A stretch of 33,813 bases of DNA from Bacteroidales bacterium (GTDB lineage: Bacteria > Bacteroidota > Bacteroidia > Bacteroidales > UBA10428): positions 1-33,813 of the forward strand of contig JAFGOZ010000130.1 in NCBI GenBank assembly GCA_016926235.1. Direction: 5' to 3'. The position numbers were made by a program, and so were the translations under genes. Shown here piece after piece: positions 9,320 through 18,213 of this stretch. Within the stretch, counting starts at the first letter, position 1. Each line of letters starts with the position of its first letter. The notes below the pieces were generated by a model. It saw nothing but the letters and a program-made list of their open reading frames with translations. It was not told the origin of the DNA and searched no databases.

Positions 9320-10510
9320 ATGGATGCGAAAGAGATTAAAAAGATTTTGATCATCACATCTGAGGCGTTTCCATATGGAATGGCAGGGACCAACAGAATT
9401 ATAAGTCTGAGTAAGGGATTTTTGGCAAATGGCATTGATGTCAAAGTTATAAGCATGTTTAAATACGGTAAGCCTGATAATCAGATAAGTTATATATATG
9501 AAGGCACTTACGAAGGAATTCCATATAAAAATCTTCTAATACCATCAGGAAAAATCTCTGGCCGGATAATCAGGGTTATTAAGAGAAAGATTAAATCAAT
9601 ATTGGTTTTTAATTTCTTTTTGCTCAATCTGAGACATGGCACTTTCGTTCTCTATTACGCACCTGAAATGTTGCCAGCAGTGATGATTAGGATCCTGACA
9701 AAATTGAGGAGGTCTATTTTCATAAAGGAAGAGACCGAACATCCATCAATTAGGATAAAATCTAGGGGCAAACTTTACAAATACATATACCTGAAATACT
9801 ATTATGGATTTTTTGATGGTTTATTTGTCATTACCGATATGTTACATAAATATTTCAGAGATGAGCTCAATTTCAGAAAAAACATAATGCTGGTACCAAT
9901 GATAGTTGATACTGACAAGTTCCAGCCGGGGGAAAGCCTCAATAATAAAACCATTGTCTTTTCCGGTGAATATGATGTTCAGAAAGAGGGTTTAGATATG
10001 CTTTTCGGGGCTTTTGCCAAGGTATTAGCAAGATATCCTGATTATAAATTAAATCTCTATGGTCAGTCTAAGGATCAATACCATGATGATCAAATTAAGA
10101 GGTTGATTTTGGCCAAAAAATTTAAGAATAATTTAACATTGCACGGGTACAAAACAAGAGATGAATTGGTTAGCATCTTAAAGGACGCTGGGATCTTTGT
10201 TTTTACAAGACCTCCAAGCTTACAGGCAACATATGGCTTCTCAACCAAACTGGGGGAATATCTTGCAACTGGTAAACCAGTGATTGTTACAAGAGTGGGT
10301 GAAGTGGAGAGGTATCTAACAGATCGAGAGAATGCGTTCTTATGTGATCCAAATGAAACATCCGTAGCAGAAAAGATTTTCGAGATCATTGGAGATTACA
10401 CTTATGCTATGAAGGTGGGTTCCCGCGGCAGGATGTGTGTCCTGAAGCATTTTAATAATAAGTTGGAAGCAAGGAAAATAATTGATACCATCCAACTTAA
10501 TTACAATTAG
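9320..10510 (+). CDS. Glycosyltransferase family 4 (GT-B fold)
   Basis: This 396-residue protein begins with a GT4-like strand and loop (KKILIITSEAFPYGMAGTNRI), matching the glycan-acceptor N-terminal Rossmann domain. The C-terminal half has VFSGEYDVQKEGLDMLF and KLGEYLATGKPVIVT (around E313) of the donor-binding domain. The first Glu of the common E-x7-E motif is absent (Tyr at that position), as in some GT4 subgroups with a K-L-x-E-Y-L-A-x-G-K-P motif. It is a cytosolic or membrane-associated enzyme adding one sugar to the repeat unit. It is separated by about 100 bases from the methyltransferase gene that follows. The sugar specificity is unknown. Confidence 0.88.
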   Translation: MDAKEIKKILIITSEAFPYGMAGTNRIISLSKGFLANGIDVKVISMFKYGKPDNQISYIYEGTYEGIPYKNLLIPSGKISGRIIRVIKRKIKSILVFNFFLLNLRHGTFVLYYAPEMLPAVMIRILTKLRRSIFIKEETEHPSIRIKSRGKLYKYIYLKYYYGFFDGLFVITDMLHKYFRDELNFRKNIMLVPMIVDTDKFQPGESLNNKTIVFSGEYDVQKEGLDMLFGAFAKVLARYPDYKLNLYGQSKDQYHDDQIKRLILAKKFKNNLTLHGYKTRDELVSILKDAGIFVFTRPPSLQATYGFSTKLGEYLATGKPVIVTRVGEVERYLTDRENAFLCDPNETSVAEKIFEIIGDYTYAMKVGSRGRMCVLKHFNNKLEARKIIDTIQLNYN

Positions 10511-10613
10511 CTGCATGTGTGCAAAAAATCTCACCGTTGTCCCAGGAATGGGTATGATGTAAGATTTAAATCAGATATTTCATATATCATGACAGTGTTG
10601 TAGAAGTAGTATT

Positions 10614-11399
10614 ATGAATACATCCAATAATAAACTCCCCATTGACCTTTTTATCAGGATGTCGGTTATAAAGGATTTAGGCTATAAGCTGAGTGATAAA
10701 TCTGTTATTCTGGATTTCGGGTGCGGTAGCGGTAAGAAGGTCCGAGTACTTCGCGATCTCGGATACCGAGCATATGGTTGTGGGACTAGATTTAACATCG
10801 AAAATGATGTTGATACTGAATCAATGATGCATGACGGACTAATCCGTGAGATCAATCTAAAGAGATACGTTTTGCCTTTTGAGGATAACACATTTGATTT
10901 CATTTTCAGTGAATCCGTATTCGAACATGTTAATAATTATTCAGAATCAATCTCTGAACTGGCAAGGGTTCTAAAACCAGATGGAGTTTGCCTGCACACT
11001 TTCGTTTCCAAGTTTAAACCAGTCGAAGTTCATGTTAAGATTCCGTTCGCTTCATTCATTCAATCCTACTGGTGGCTCTATTTTTGGGTTTCCCTGGGTT
11101 GCAGGAACGAGTGGACCGATTGTCAATCAGTAAAGGACAGAACAAAAAGGTATCTTAATTATCTCAAGGAAGAAACGAATTATCTCGGTAGGAGAGATTT
11201 ATTGAACCATCTTAAATCGGGATTTGAGAGTGTTGCTTTCTGCGAGAGACTGTACTTGAAATATTCACCTGGACGCAGAAGGTATCTTTATTCCTTCGCA
11301 AAAATATTCCCTTTTGTTCCTCGTATTTTCAGCACTTTCAATCAAAGGGTAATTGCCACCAGAATTCCGATTAAAGCCACAAATAAAGTGAAGATTTAA
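10614..11399 (+). CDS. SAM-dependent class I methyltransferase
   Basis: This 261-residue protein has motif I of the Rossmann methyltransferase fold, ILDFGCGSG (D34, G36, G38, G40), and a later FSESVFEHV...LARVLKPDG block typical of Methyltransf_11-type enzymes. The C-terminal ~120 residues are rich in aromatic and basic residues. In a glycan cluster the likely role is O- or N-methylation of a sugar, or of a lipid-linked intermediate, using S-adenosylmethionine in the cytosol. No substrate can be read from sequence. It is followed after 64 bases by the deacetylase-like gene. Confidence 0.88.
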   Translation: MNTSNNKLPIDLFIRMSVIKDLGYKLSDKSVILDFGCGSGKKVRVLRDLGYRAYGCGTRFNIENDVDTESMMHDGLIREINLKRYVLPFEDNTFDFIFSESVFEHVNNYSESISELARVLKPDGVCLHTFVSKFKPVEVHVKIPFASFIQSYWWLYFWVSLGCRNEWTDCQSVKDRTKRYLNYLKEETNYLGRRDLLNHLKSGFESVAFCERLYLKYSPGRRRYLYSFAKIFPFVPRIFSTFNQRVIATRIPIKATNKVKI

Positions 11400-11463
11400 G
11401 TCAATCTCGAGATGTGTAAAAAAAGCTAACAGAATAGAATTTACAAATTCAGAAGTCTAATTA

Positions 11464-12441
11464 ATGGAGTTTATACTGACAATAGACACAGAAGGAGATA
11501 ACCAGTGGAGTCACGGACGAAGTCTTTCATGCGAGAATATAAGATACGTACCACGCTTTCAACGCATGTGCGATAGTTATTCCATAAAGCCGACTTATCT
11601 GGTCACATCAGAAATATGTGAAGATAGATTTGCCCAAGAAATCTTTTGTGAATACTCAAAACATGACAGGGCTGAGATAGGGGCTCATCTTCATGCGTGG
11701 ACTACACCACCTTTTCTGGACCGAGACGGTTACCGAATAAATGACAAGTGCCATGCTTTTGCCCATGAGTTGCCGGAGCTATTGCTAAACGAAAAAATCA
11801 CGGTATTGACACAGCAAATTGAGAATGCTTTTGGAAAAAGGCCTCAATCATTCCGGTCTGGCCGATACGGATTTGATATAAATGTTGCGAGAATTCTAGC
11901 TGATCATTCATATCTGGTTGATTCCTCTGTTACACCTTTCGTCAATTGGTCATCAAATAAGGGGTTGCCAGGAGGTCCTGGGGGGCCTGATTTTATTGAG
12001 AGCAATCCCCTGCCATATAGATATACATTTGGAGGTAAATTCCTCATGGAAATCCCTTTAACTATTCTGCCAACTGTATTTCCGTTCAATAGAAGTGATA
12101 AAATTGCCCGGTTCTATTTTAGACATCTTAAAAACAATAGGATATTAAAGGTTGTCAATAGAAAGATTATCGGTCATCAGCCACTTTGGTTAAGGCCAAA
12201 TTCTTGGATGAATGTTGAATTGTTCCATGATTTATTTCGTGAAGCGGAGAAAATACAGCTTCCGTATCTTGTAATGATGCTTCACTCAAGTGAGCTGATG
12301 CCCGGCTGTTCAATATACTGGAAAGATGATTCCGCTGTTGAAGAATTATATAAACTTCTTGAGGGCTTCTTTGCCATAATGCAGGATAATATGATCAAGT
12401 CTGTTACATTGACAGAAGCAGCTCAGAAATTAAAAAAATGA
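11464..12441 (+). CDS. Polysaccharide deacetylase-fold protein (WalW-like)
   Basis: This 325-residue protein starts TIDTEGDNQWSHG (D8, E10, D12), a variant of the NodB TFDDG motif seen in WalW-type deacetylase-fold proteins. It also shows GAHLHAW (H75, H77) in place of H-S-x-x-H, FRSGRYGFD as a motif-3 equivalent, and MLHSSEL late in the chain, like the conserved L-H motif. No signal peptide is seen, so it probably acts in the cytosol on a nucleotide-linked or lipid-linked sugar, perhaps removing an N-acetyl group. Its stop overlaps the next start by ATGA, so it is translationally coupled to a GT4 gene; the two may act on the same residue. Activity is inferred from fold alone. Confidence 0.8.
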   Translation: MEFILTIDTEGDNQWSHGRSLSCENIRYVPRFQRMCDSYSIKPTYLVTSEICEDRFAQEIFCEYSKHDRAEIGAHLHAWTTPPFLDRDGYRINDKCHAFAHELPELLLNEKITVLTQQIENAFGKRPQSFRSGRYGFDINVARILADHSYLVDSSVTPFVNWSSNKGLPGGPGGPDFIESNPLPYRYTFGGKFLMEIPLTILPTVFPFNRSDKIARFYFRHLKNNRILKVVNRKIIGHQPLWLRPNSWMNVELFHDLFREAEKIQLPYLVMMLHSSELMPGCSIYWKDDSAVEELYKLLEGFFAIMQDNMIKSVTLTEAAQKLKK

Positions 12442-13565
12442 AGATATGTTTTTGGGGTGATATTGAAGGAGCTCTAGAAGGGAAAACACACGGTGGAGGA
12501 CAAATGCAAATTGCTCTGTTGGCAAAAGCACTGTCAAAATCCGGCCATGACGTTGTCATATTGGATTACGATATAAGGAAAGAGTTTATTACTGATGATG
12601 GTATTAGGGTTAAACCAATAACTGGCTGGAATAAAGGTATCAGGATGATCCGGACGTTTACGCACAAACTTCCGGGTTTGTATTCTAGTTTAAAAAGGGA
12701 AAAAGCAGATATTTATTATTGTCGCATCCGCAATTACAGACATATTCTGTCCTATATGGCCGCGCGCAAACTGAAGACGAAGTTTGTTCTCGGCCTGGCA
12801 TCGGATCTTGATATCTTGAGCTTCAGGTCCAGGTGGAAATATCTTTACACGAAAAATTCAAGGAAACTGTGGGCCATTTTTGACGCTATTGTTACGGAGC
12901 CAGTTTATCCTTACCTGATCAGAAAAGCTGATTGTGTGATCGTTCAGCACCTTGGGCAGAAAGAGATATTAGAACGGAAGAATATCAGATCAGTTATTTT
13001 TCCAAATCTGATTGAAATAAGTGAAGTGCCTCTTGCTACAGCTCAGGTGAAAAGGGATTTTACTTACGTGGGAAGGCTTGATAAACGCAAGGGTTTTCTG
13101 GAGTTTTATGATCTTGTTAGAAGTGCACAAGAACATACATTTAAGGTTATAGGACCACCGCGTCATGAGGCCGGTCAATTGTACTATGAAAAATTCAAAA
13201 TGCTGCCTAACGTCACAATGCTCGGGGAACTAAATCATCGTGATACACTTAAGCAGATTGCAAATTCAATAGCACTGATAAGTACCTCACCAATGGAAGG
13301 GTTTCCAAACATATTCCTTGAAGCCTGGGCATGCGGAGTCCCTGTTCTTTCTCTATACGTTGATCCAGGAGGTGTTATCGAAACTGAAAAATTGGGAGTT
13401 GTAGCGCATGGAGATATGAATATAATGCTCCAGGCTATGAAGTCTATAAATAATGAAGTTGGATTTGAGAAGCGCGCAAAATCATATATCAATAAAAACC
13501 ACGTTTCTAATGAAGAAAAGATCAGGGAGATAAGCATTTTGTTCGACGAAATTGCACATTCATAA
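12438..13565 (+). CDS. Glycosyltransferase family 4 (GT-B fold)
   Basis: This 375-residue protein has a GT4 N-terminal glycine-rich loop (THGGGQMQIALLAKALSKSGH) and a canonical C-terminal donor site: MEGFPNIFLEAWACGVPVL with E287 and E295 forming the E-x7-E pair, and FTYVGRLDKRKGF before it. It is coupled by an ATGA overlap to the deacetylase-like gene. It would transfer one sugar onto the lipid-linked oligosaccharide with retention of configuration, the usual GT4 mechanism. Donor and acceptor are unknown. Confidence 0.92.
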   Translation: MKICFWGDIEGALEGKTHGGGQMQIALLAKALSKSGHDVVILDYDIRKEFITDDGIRVKPITGWNKGIRMIRTFTHKLPGLYSSLKREKADIYYCRIRNYRHILSYMAARKLKTKFVLGLASDLDILSFRSRWKYLYTKNSRKLWAIFDAIVTEPVYPYLIRKADCVIVQHLGQKEILERKNIRSVIFPNLIEISEVPLATAQVKRDFTYVGRLDKRKGFLEFYDLVRSAQEHTFKVIGPPRHEAGQLYYEKFKMLPNVTMLGELNHRDTLKQIANSIALISTSPMEGFPNIFLEAWACGVPVLSLYVDPGGVIETEKLGVVAHGDMNIMLQAMKSINNEVGFEKRAKSYINKNHVSNEEKIREISILFDEIAHS

Positions 13566-13634
13566 GATGAAGAACCCTAATCATTTTAAGAGACGCAAGC
13601 ATTTGATGACGATTAAAAACCGGCGATTGATCAT

Positions 13635-14540
13635 ATGAGTAAGAACTCACCCAAAATTACGGATAAGTTGTTTTTTCAGAGGTATATACTCGGCATAAGT
13701 CGCAGTAATATCCACGATATAATCAAAACTAAAGAATTCAATCCTCAGATTAAATGGCTCCCGACCCGTACTTATAAAAGATTTCGAGCTGATCCCTTTT
13801 TCGTTCAATCAAAAAATGGGGACATTAAAATTCTTTACGAGGAATTCTTTTTAAAAGATGATTATGCCGCGATTTCGCTGCTTACACTTAACAAAAATCT
13901 GGAGGAGACCTACTCTAAAATCCTCCTGGATACTAGGAGTCATCTATCATTCCCTTTTGTGTTTACAGAACGAGATAAGATCTATGTTTTCCCCGAGTCA
14001 AGTAAGAGCGGCAAATTGTCATGTTATGAATATAACCCTGATCTGGAGACTCTTTCCTTTGTGAAGCATATCATTGAACTGCCTCTGGTTGATTCGGCTA
14101 TTCTGCTGCACAGGGATAAATACTGGATTTTCGGATCAGTCGCAAAAGCGGACAAAAGCTACGAGTTATTAGTTTTCTTTTCAGACAATCTGTTGGGGCC
14201 ATATCAACCACATCCAACCAACCCTATTAAGAGCGGATTAGACGGTATCAGGGCTGCAGGTAATTTTATAGTTGTTGATAACTGCATTTACAGGCCTACC
14301 CAAAACTGTGAAAATGAATATGGGGAATCAATAACAATAAATAAGGTCACCAACCTCAATGAAAATTATATCGACGAAGAACCCTATATGCAAGTATCAA
14401 TTAACAAGAGTAACAGACTCAATCATAATATACGTACAATACATACTATCAATATCTTGGGTGATTATTTAACAGTTGATGGGAAATGTTATTCCTTCGC
14501 ACCACTATATAAATTATTGAAATTCTTTAGAGGCTATTAA
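13635..14540 (+). CDS. GINT1-like (glucosamine inositolphosphorylceramide transferase N-terminal domain) protein
   Basis: This 301-residue soluble protein looks like the beta-propeller-type domain annotated as the N-terminal domain of plant glucosamine inositolphosphorylceramide transferase 1. Visible markers are RADPFF (ADPF at 52-55), SHLSFPFVF, a YVFPES block, an LLGPYQPHPTNPI block, GIRAAGNF and YRPTQNCENEYGESI. Bacterial relatives are often fused to a formyltransferase-like domain; this one stands alone. Family members occur in surface-glycan loci but their bacterial reaction is not established. It sits between two GT4 genes, so a role in sugar transfer or modification of the repeat unit is the best guess. 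Family match is by remembered motif pattern. Confidence 0.65.
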   Translation: MSKNSPKITDKLFFQRYILGISRSNIHDIIKTKEFNPQIKWLPTRTYKRFRADPFFVQSKNGDIKILYEEFFLKDDYAAISLLTLNKNLEETYSKILLDTRSHLSFPFVFTERDKIYVFPESSKSGKLSCYEYNPDLETLSFVKHIIELPLVDSAILLHRDKYWIFGSVAKADKSYELLVFFSDNLLGPYQPHPTNPIKSGLDGIRAAGNFIVVDNCIYRPTQNCENEYGESITINKVTNLNENYIDEEPYMQVSINKSNRLNHNIRTIHTINILGDYLTVDGKCYSFAPLYKLLKFFRGY

Positions 14541-14598
14541 AACTAGCCAACTTTAATAAGTCAGGTGCATAATGACAAAATTACATTTTTAACAGGAG

Positions 14599-15687
14599 AT
14601 GAGGATCCTTTTTTTTATAGAAGCATTTGGTTTTGGGGGCAAGGAACGAAGGTTAATGGAGTTGATCCACTATCTTAAGCAGGATACAGACTACGAACTG
14701 GCAATGGTACTTACAGAAAGCAGGGTGCACTTTGAAATGATCCATGAGCTGAAAGTCCCAGTTAAAATCATAAGAAGAAAGGGACTAAAGAGAGATCCAC
14801 GTGTATTTCGCGAGTTTAGCAAATTCTGTCATGATTTTAAGCCAGATGTTATACATACATGGGGTTTCATGACAACTTTTTATGCCATTCCGGCAAAACT
14901 CAGGCTGAAGATACCACTAATATCCAGCATGATAACGGTTGCCAGGCGTGAATTTTCTGTCCTATCTTTAAATAACTTGTTTTTTAAAATAAGTTGTAGG
15001 TTTTCTGATGCCATAATATCTAACTCAAAGGCAGGCCTACATGCTTTTAACGTAAGCAGCAATAAGGCAAAAGTGATCTATAATGGAGTCAGGCTCGAAA
15101 GATTTCAACAGGTATTCAATTCGAAAGAAATACGAGATTCCCTGGGCATCAAGACTACTTTTATTGTGGTTATGGTTGCTACTTTTTCAAGGTTTAAAGA
15201 CTATGATCTGTTTCTCAATGTAGCTAGAGAGATTTACAAATCAAGAAAAGATATTACTTTTCTTGGAGTTGGAGGCGGACCCGATCTGATCAGAATTAAA
15301 AATAGGATAGACAATGAGAATATAGAGAATGTAGTTCTGACAGGAAGACGAAGTGATATTGAACAAATCATCGCTGCATCTGATATAGGCTTACTTTGCA
15401 CTTTTTCCGAGGGCATATCTAATTCGATAATAGAATATATGGCGCTTGGAAAACCTGTGATTGTAACTGACCTTAATGGAGGGAGTAAAGAACTGGTAAT
15501 TAATGGAGAAACAGGTTTCTGTACCGAAAGGGATAATTTTAAGGTTGTTGATCTGATTAACAAATTAATTGAAGACCATGATTTAAGAAATTTAATGGGG
15601 AATAGAGGAAAAGAAAGGATTATGAGGGGGTTTTCAATAAAAAGAATGGGAGAGGAATTTGTGGATTTGTACCACAATTTTGATTAA
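14599..15687 (+). CDS. Glycosyltransferase family 4 (GT-B fold)
   Basis: This 362-residue GT4 begins MRILFFIEAFGFGGKERRLMELI, the FGGxE/R acceptor-domain signature. The donor domain includes VVMVATFSRFKDYDLFL, GGGPDL and SEGISNSIIEYMALGKPVI, where E271 and E279 give the E-x7-E motif. The AGGAG directly before the ATG is too close to serve as a normal Shine-Dalgarno sequence, so the start rests on the conserved N-terminal strand. It probably adds one residue of the repeat unit in the cytosol. It precedes the MBOAT/SGNH pair by 65 bases. Confidence 0.92.
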   Translation: MRILFFIEAFGFGGKERRLMELIHYLKQDTDYELAMVLTESRVHFEMIHELKVPVKIIRRKGLKRDPRVFREFSKFCHDFKPDVIHTWGFMTTFYAIPAKLRLKIPLISSMITVARREFSVLSLNNLFFKISCRFSDAIISNSKAGLHAFNVSSNKAKVIYNGVRLERFQQVFNSKEIRDSLGIKTTFIVVMVATFSRFKDYDLFLNVAREIYKSRKDITFLGVGGGPDLIRIKNRIDNENIENVVLTGRRSDIEQIIAASDIGLLCTFSEGISNSIIEYMALGKPVIVTDLNGGSKELVINGETGFCTERDNFKVVDLINKLIEDHDLRNLMGNRGKERIMRGFSIKRMGEEFVDLYHNFD

Positions 15688-15752
15688 TTCGGAATAATAT
15701 TAACCTCAACTATTTTAGCAAGTTGAACCATTGATTGTTTCTTACATTTATA

Positions 15753-17225
15753 ATGGTATTTAACTCTTTCATTTATATATTATTTCTTGCAGTCACAGCT
15801 GCTTTTTATTACATCTTGCCTGGCAAGGTAAGATGGCTATGGTTACTTATTGCCAGTATAGGCTATTATCTATCATTTATACCAATATTTTTGGTCCTTT
15901 TATGTGCAATTATTCTTGTTAACTATTTTCTGGCCAGGTGGCTGCCAAAGATACCGGAGGGAAAAGACGGCTTTGTTACGGTATTTTTTATTCTTATCAA
16001 TATTCTTTTACTGGTTTTCTTTAAATACTTCAACATTATTTTTCCCGATAATTATTTGCATCTGTACAATGTAGATTTCTTTTTTCCGGTAGATCCTATT
16101 AATAAAATGATCCTTCCTCTGGGGTTATCATATGTCACCTTCACGGTGTTAAGCTATGCCATTGAGGTTAAAAGAAAAAATATCCAACCTGAAAAGCATT
16201 TTGGATATTTCTCACTCTATATATTATTCTTCCCTAAAATTGCCCAGGGACCTATTGAAAGACCTCAGCAACTCATCCCCCAGTTTCACCTAATTCATCC
16301 TTTCAATTACAATATGGTTGTTGCCGGACTGAAATTAATACTCTTGGGATATTTTAAGAAACTGGTTGTTGCTGACAGATTGGCTATTTATGTAAATGCA
16401 ATTTATAATAACAGCACAGAACATAATGGAACTACACTTATAGTAGCTACCATTTTCTTTGCATTCCAGATATATGCAGATTTTTCGGGTTACACTGATA
16501 TCGCTTTGGGCTCCGCCAAAATATTTGGTTTCAATCTGACCGAAAACTTTAAGAGACCCTATTTGGCAACTTCTATAAAAGATTTCTGGGATCGTTGGCA
16601 TATAACATTTTCTACATGGCTTCGTGACTATATCTTTCTGCCAGTAGCATATTCGCTTACAAATAGAATGAAGAAAAAAACCTATCTAACCATTTCTGCA
16701 GATAAATGGATTTACGTTATTGCTATTACGGTCACCTTTGCTATTTGTGGTTTATGGCATGGCGTGGGTTGGACCTATTTACTCTGGGGTATCATATTTG
16801 GATTATATCTCACTTATTCAAATTGGACCAAGAGCCTCCACAAAGCAATCAGAAAAAGATTACAGATCAGAAAAACATCAAAACTCTATGTGTTTTATAA
16901 AGTCATAACAACTTTCACCCTGGTATTATTTGCTTGGGTATTTTTCAGAGCCGAATCATTAAATGAGGCATTTTTAATAATCAAAAGAATATTCACAACA
17001 TCTGGTCCTGTTTTCTATGAAATTCCATCAAATTTAATTTTTGCTTTATTTGGAATTTTAGCATTGGTTGCCCTAGATCTTAAGCATGAATATTTCAGTG
17101 ACCGATGGCCTATTTTTTATAATAAGTATCCAGTTGTTCGGATTACAGGAATCATTATTGTTGTTATTACTATACTTCTTATTGGTGTTCTGGACGGAGG
17201 GCAATTCATTTATTTCCAGTTTTAA
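15753..17225 (+). CDS. MBOAT family O-acyltransferase (AlgI/DltB-like)
   Basis: This 490-residue multi-pass membrane protein matches AlgI-type MBOATs in length. I place the start at MVFNSFIYI (15753), matching the MVFxS start of the family; an ATG six codons earlier (15735) is an alternative. Family marks include FPKIAQGPIERPQQL, the YADFSGYTDIALGSAKIFGF block, FWDRWHITFSTWLRDYI, and the catalytic-type His H336 in CGLWHGVGWTY. Such proteins transfer acyl groups across the inner membrane for O-acetylation of exopolysaccharides. The next gene overlaps by one base and encodes an SGNH partner, the usual AlgI/AlgJ- or PatA/PatB-like arrangement. The acyl group and target sugar are unknown. Confidence 0.93.
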   Translation: MVFNSFIYILFLAVTAAFYYILPGKVRWLWLLIASIGYYLSFIPIFLVLLCAIILVNYFLARWLPKIPEGKDGFVTVFFILINILLLVFFKYFNIIFPDNYLHLYNVDFFFPVDPINKMILPLGLSYVTFTVLSYAIEVKRKNIQPEKHFGYFSLYILFFPKIAQGPIERPQQLIPQFHLIHPFNYNMVVAGLKLILLGYFKKLVVADRLAIYVNAIYNNSTEHNGTTLIVATIFFAFQIYADFSGYTDIALGSAKIFGFNLTENFKRPYLATSIKDFWDRWHITFSTWLRDYIFLPVAYSLTNRMKKKTYLTISADKWIYVIAITVTFAICGLWHGVGWTYLLWGIIFGLYLTYSNWTKSLHKAIRKRLQIRKTSKLYVFYKVITTFTLVLFAWVFFRAESLNEAFLIIKRIFTTSGPVFYEIPSNLIFALFGILALVALDLKHEYFSDRWPIFYNKYPVVRITGIIIVVITILLIGVLDGGQFIYFQF

Positions 17226-18178
17226 TGTGGCTTTCAATAAAGATATTATTCCAGGATAATCGAATAATCCGTTTCCTCTTGAAACTGCTTTTAATAACTT
17301 CTTTAATCATGATCTTCGATCGGGGCATTGGCTCAGTTCTGAGGATTTTCTATTTCCGCCAGGAATCAGGAACATGTTACCGAACCACCTACTCTATTGA
17401 TAGCACCCTTGCTGATATTCTTGTAATTGGGTCATCCCGTGCAAATCATGGCTATGTCCCTGAAATATTTGAAAATAGTCTTTCGTATACTTTTTATAAC
17501 ACAGGGAAGGACGGAAATTATATATTATATAACTACGCCATATTCAAAGCGATCACAATGCGGTACAGTCCAAAAATGATAATTTTTGACATAAGGCCTG
17601 AAGACCTTGCGTATAATGCATTTGAGTATGACAGGTTATCTATATTACTTCCTTATTATCAGACACATCCTGGAATAGCCGATGTTGTCAGCTTTAAGGG
17701 TCCATTTGAGAAGATTAAACTTATGTCTGCTATCTATCCATATAATTCAATGATATTCCGGATAATAATGGGAAACCTTGAATACAATAAAAAGCGAGAG
17801 ATATATAATAATGGATATGTCCCATTTTTTCAAACAATGAAATATGAAAAGATTGACACACTAAAAAGTACTGTTCTCCCAATAGATGAACATAAAATTG
17901 AAGCCTTGAGAGATATTATCTCAATTTGTCAGCACAAGAATATCGACTTGATATTTGTTTTTTCTCCCATATGGCTGATAATAGAAGATAACATTCGTGA
18001 TACTGTTATTCCCGATTTATGTTCCCAAAATGGCATAACCTATCTGAATATGTCAAACGATTCCACCTTCATAAATAGGCCAGATTTTTTCTCAGATCGA
18101 AATCATTTGAATGATGTGGGAGCACGAGTATTTTCATCATTGCTGATAGAAAAAATTAAGGAAGCTGATATTTTTTGA
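17225..18178 (+). CDS. Membrane-anchored SGNH-type acyltransferase partner of the MBOAT
   Basis: This 317-residue protein has an N-terminal basic stretch and one membrane segment (about residues 17-31), then a periplasmic domain. Block I of the SGNH fold reads GSSRANHG (69-76) with the nucleophilic Ser in GSSR, and the C-terminal catalytic block is FFSDRNHLNDVGARVF with the D-x-x-H pair. Its start overlaps the MBOAT stop by one base, so the two are translationally coupled. In comparable systems the MBOAT delivers the acyl group and the SGNH protein passes it to the polysaccharide. It could instead be an esterase, but the coupling favours transfer. Confidence 0.87.
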   Translation: MWLSIKILFQDNRIIRFLLKLLLITSLIMIFDRGIGSVLRIFYFRQESGTCYRTTYSIDSTLADILVIGSSRANHGYVPEIFENSLSYTFYNTGKDGNYILYNYAIFKAITMRYSPKMIIFDIRPEDLAYNAFEYDRLSILLPYYQTHPGIADVVSFKGPFEKIKLMSAIYPYNSMIFRIIMGNLEYNKKREIYNNGYVPFFQTMKYEKIDTLKSTVLPIDEHKIEALRDIISICQHKNIDLIFVFSPIWLIIEDNIRDTVIPDLCSQNGITYLNMSNDSTFINRPDFFSDRNHLNDVGARVFSSLLIEKIKEADIF

Positions 18179-18213
18179 GGACCAGGAGAGTATATTCTTC
18201 AATTATTGTCAAG

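Noticed and set aside
18175..18213. TTG start overlapping the stop of the SGNH gene
   Set aside because: The added residues do not resemble a GT4 N-terminus; ATG codons at 18214 and 18223 are better.
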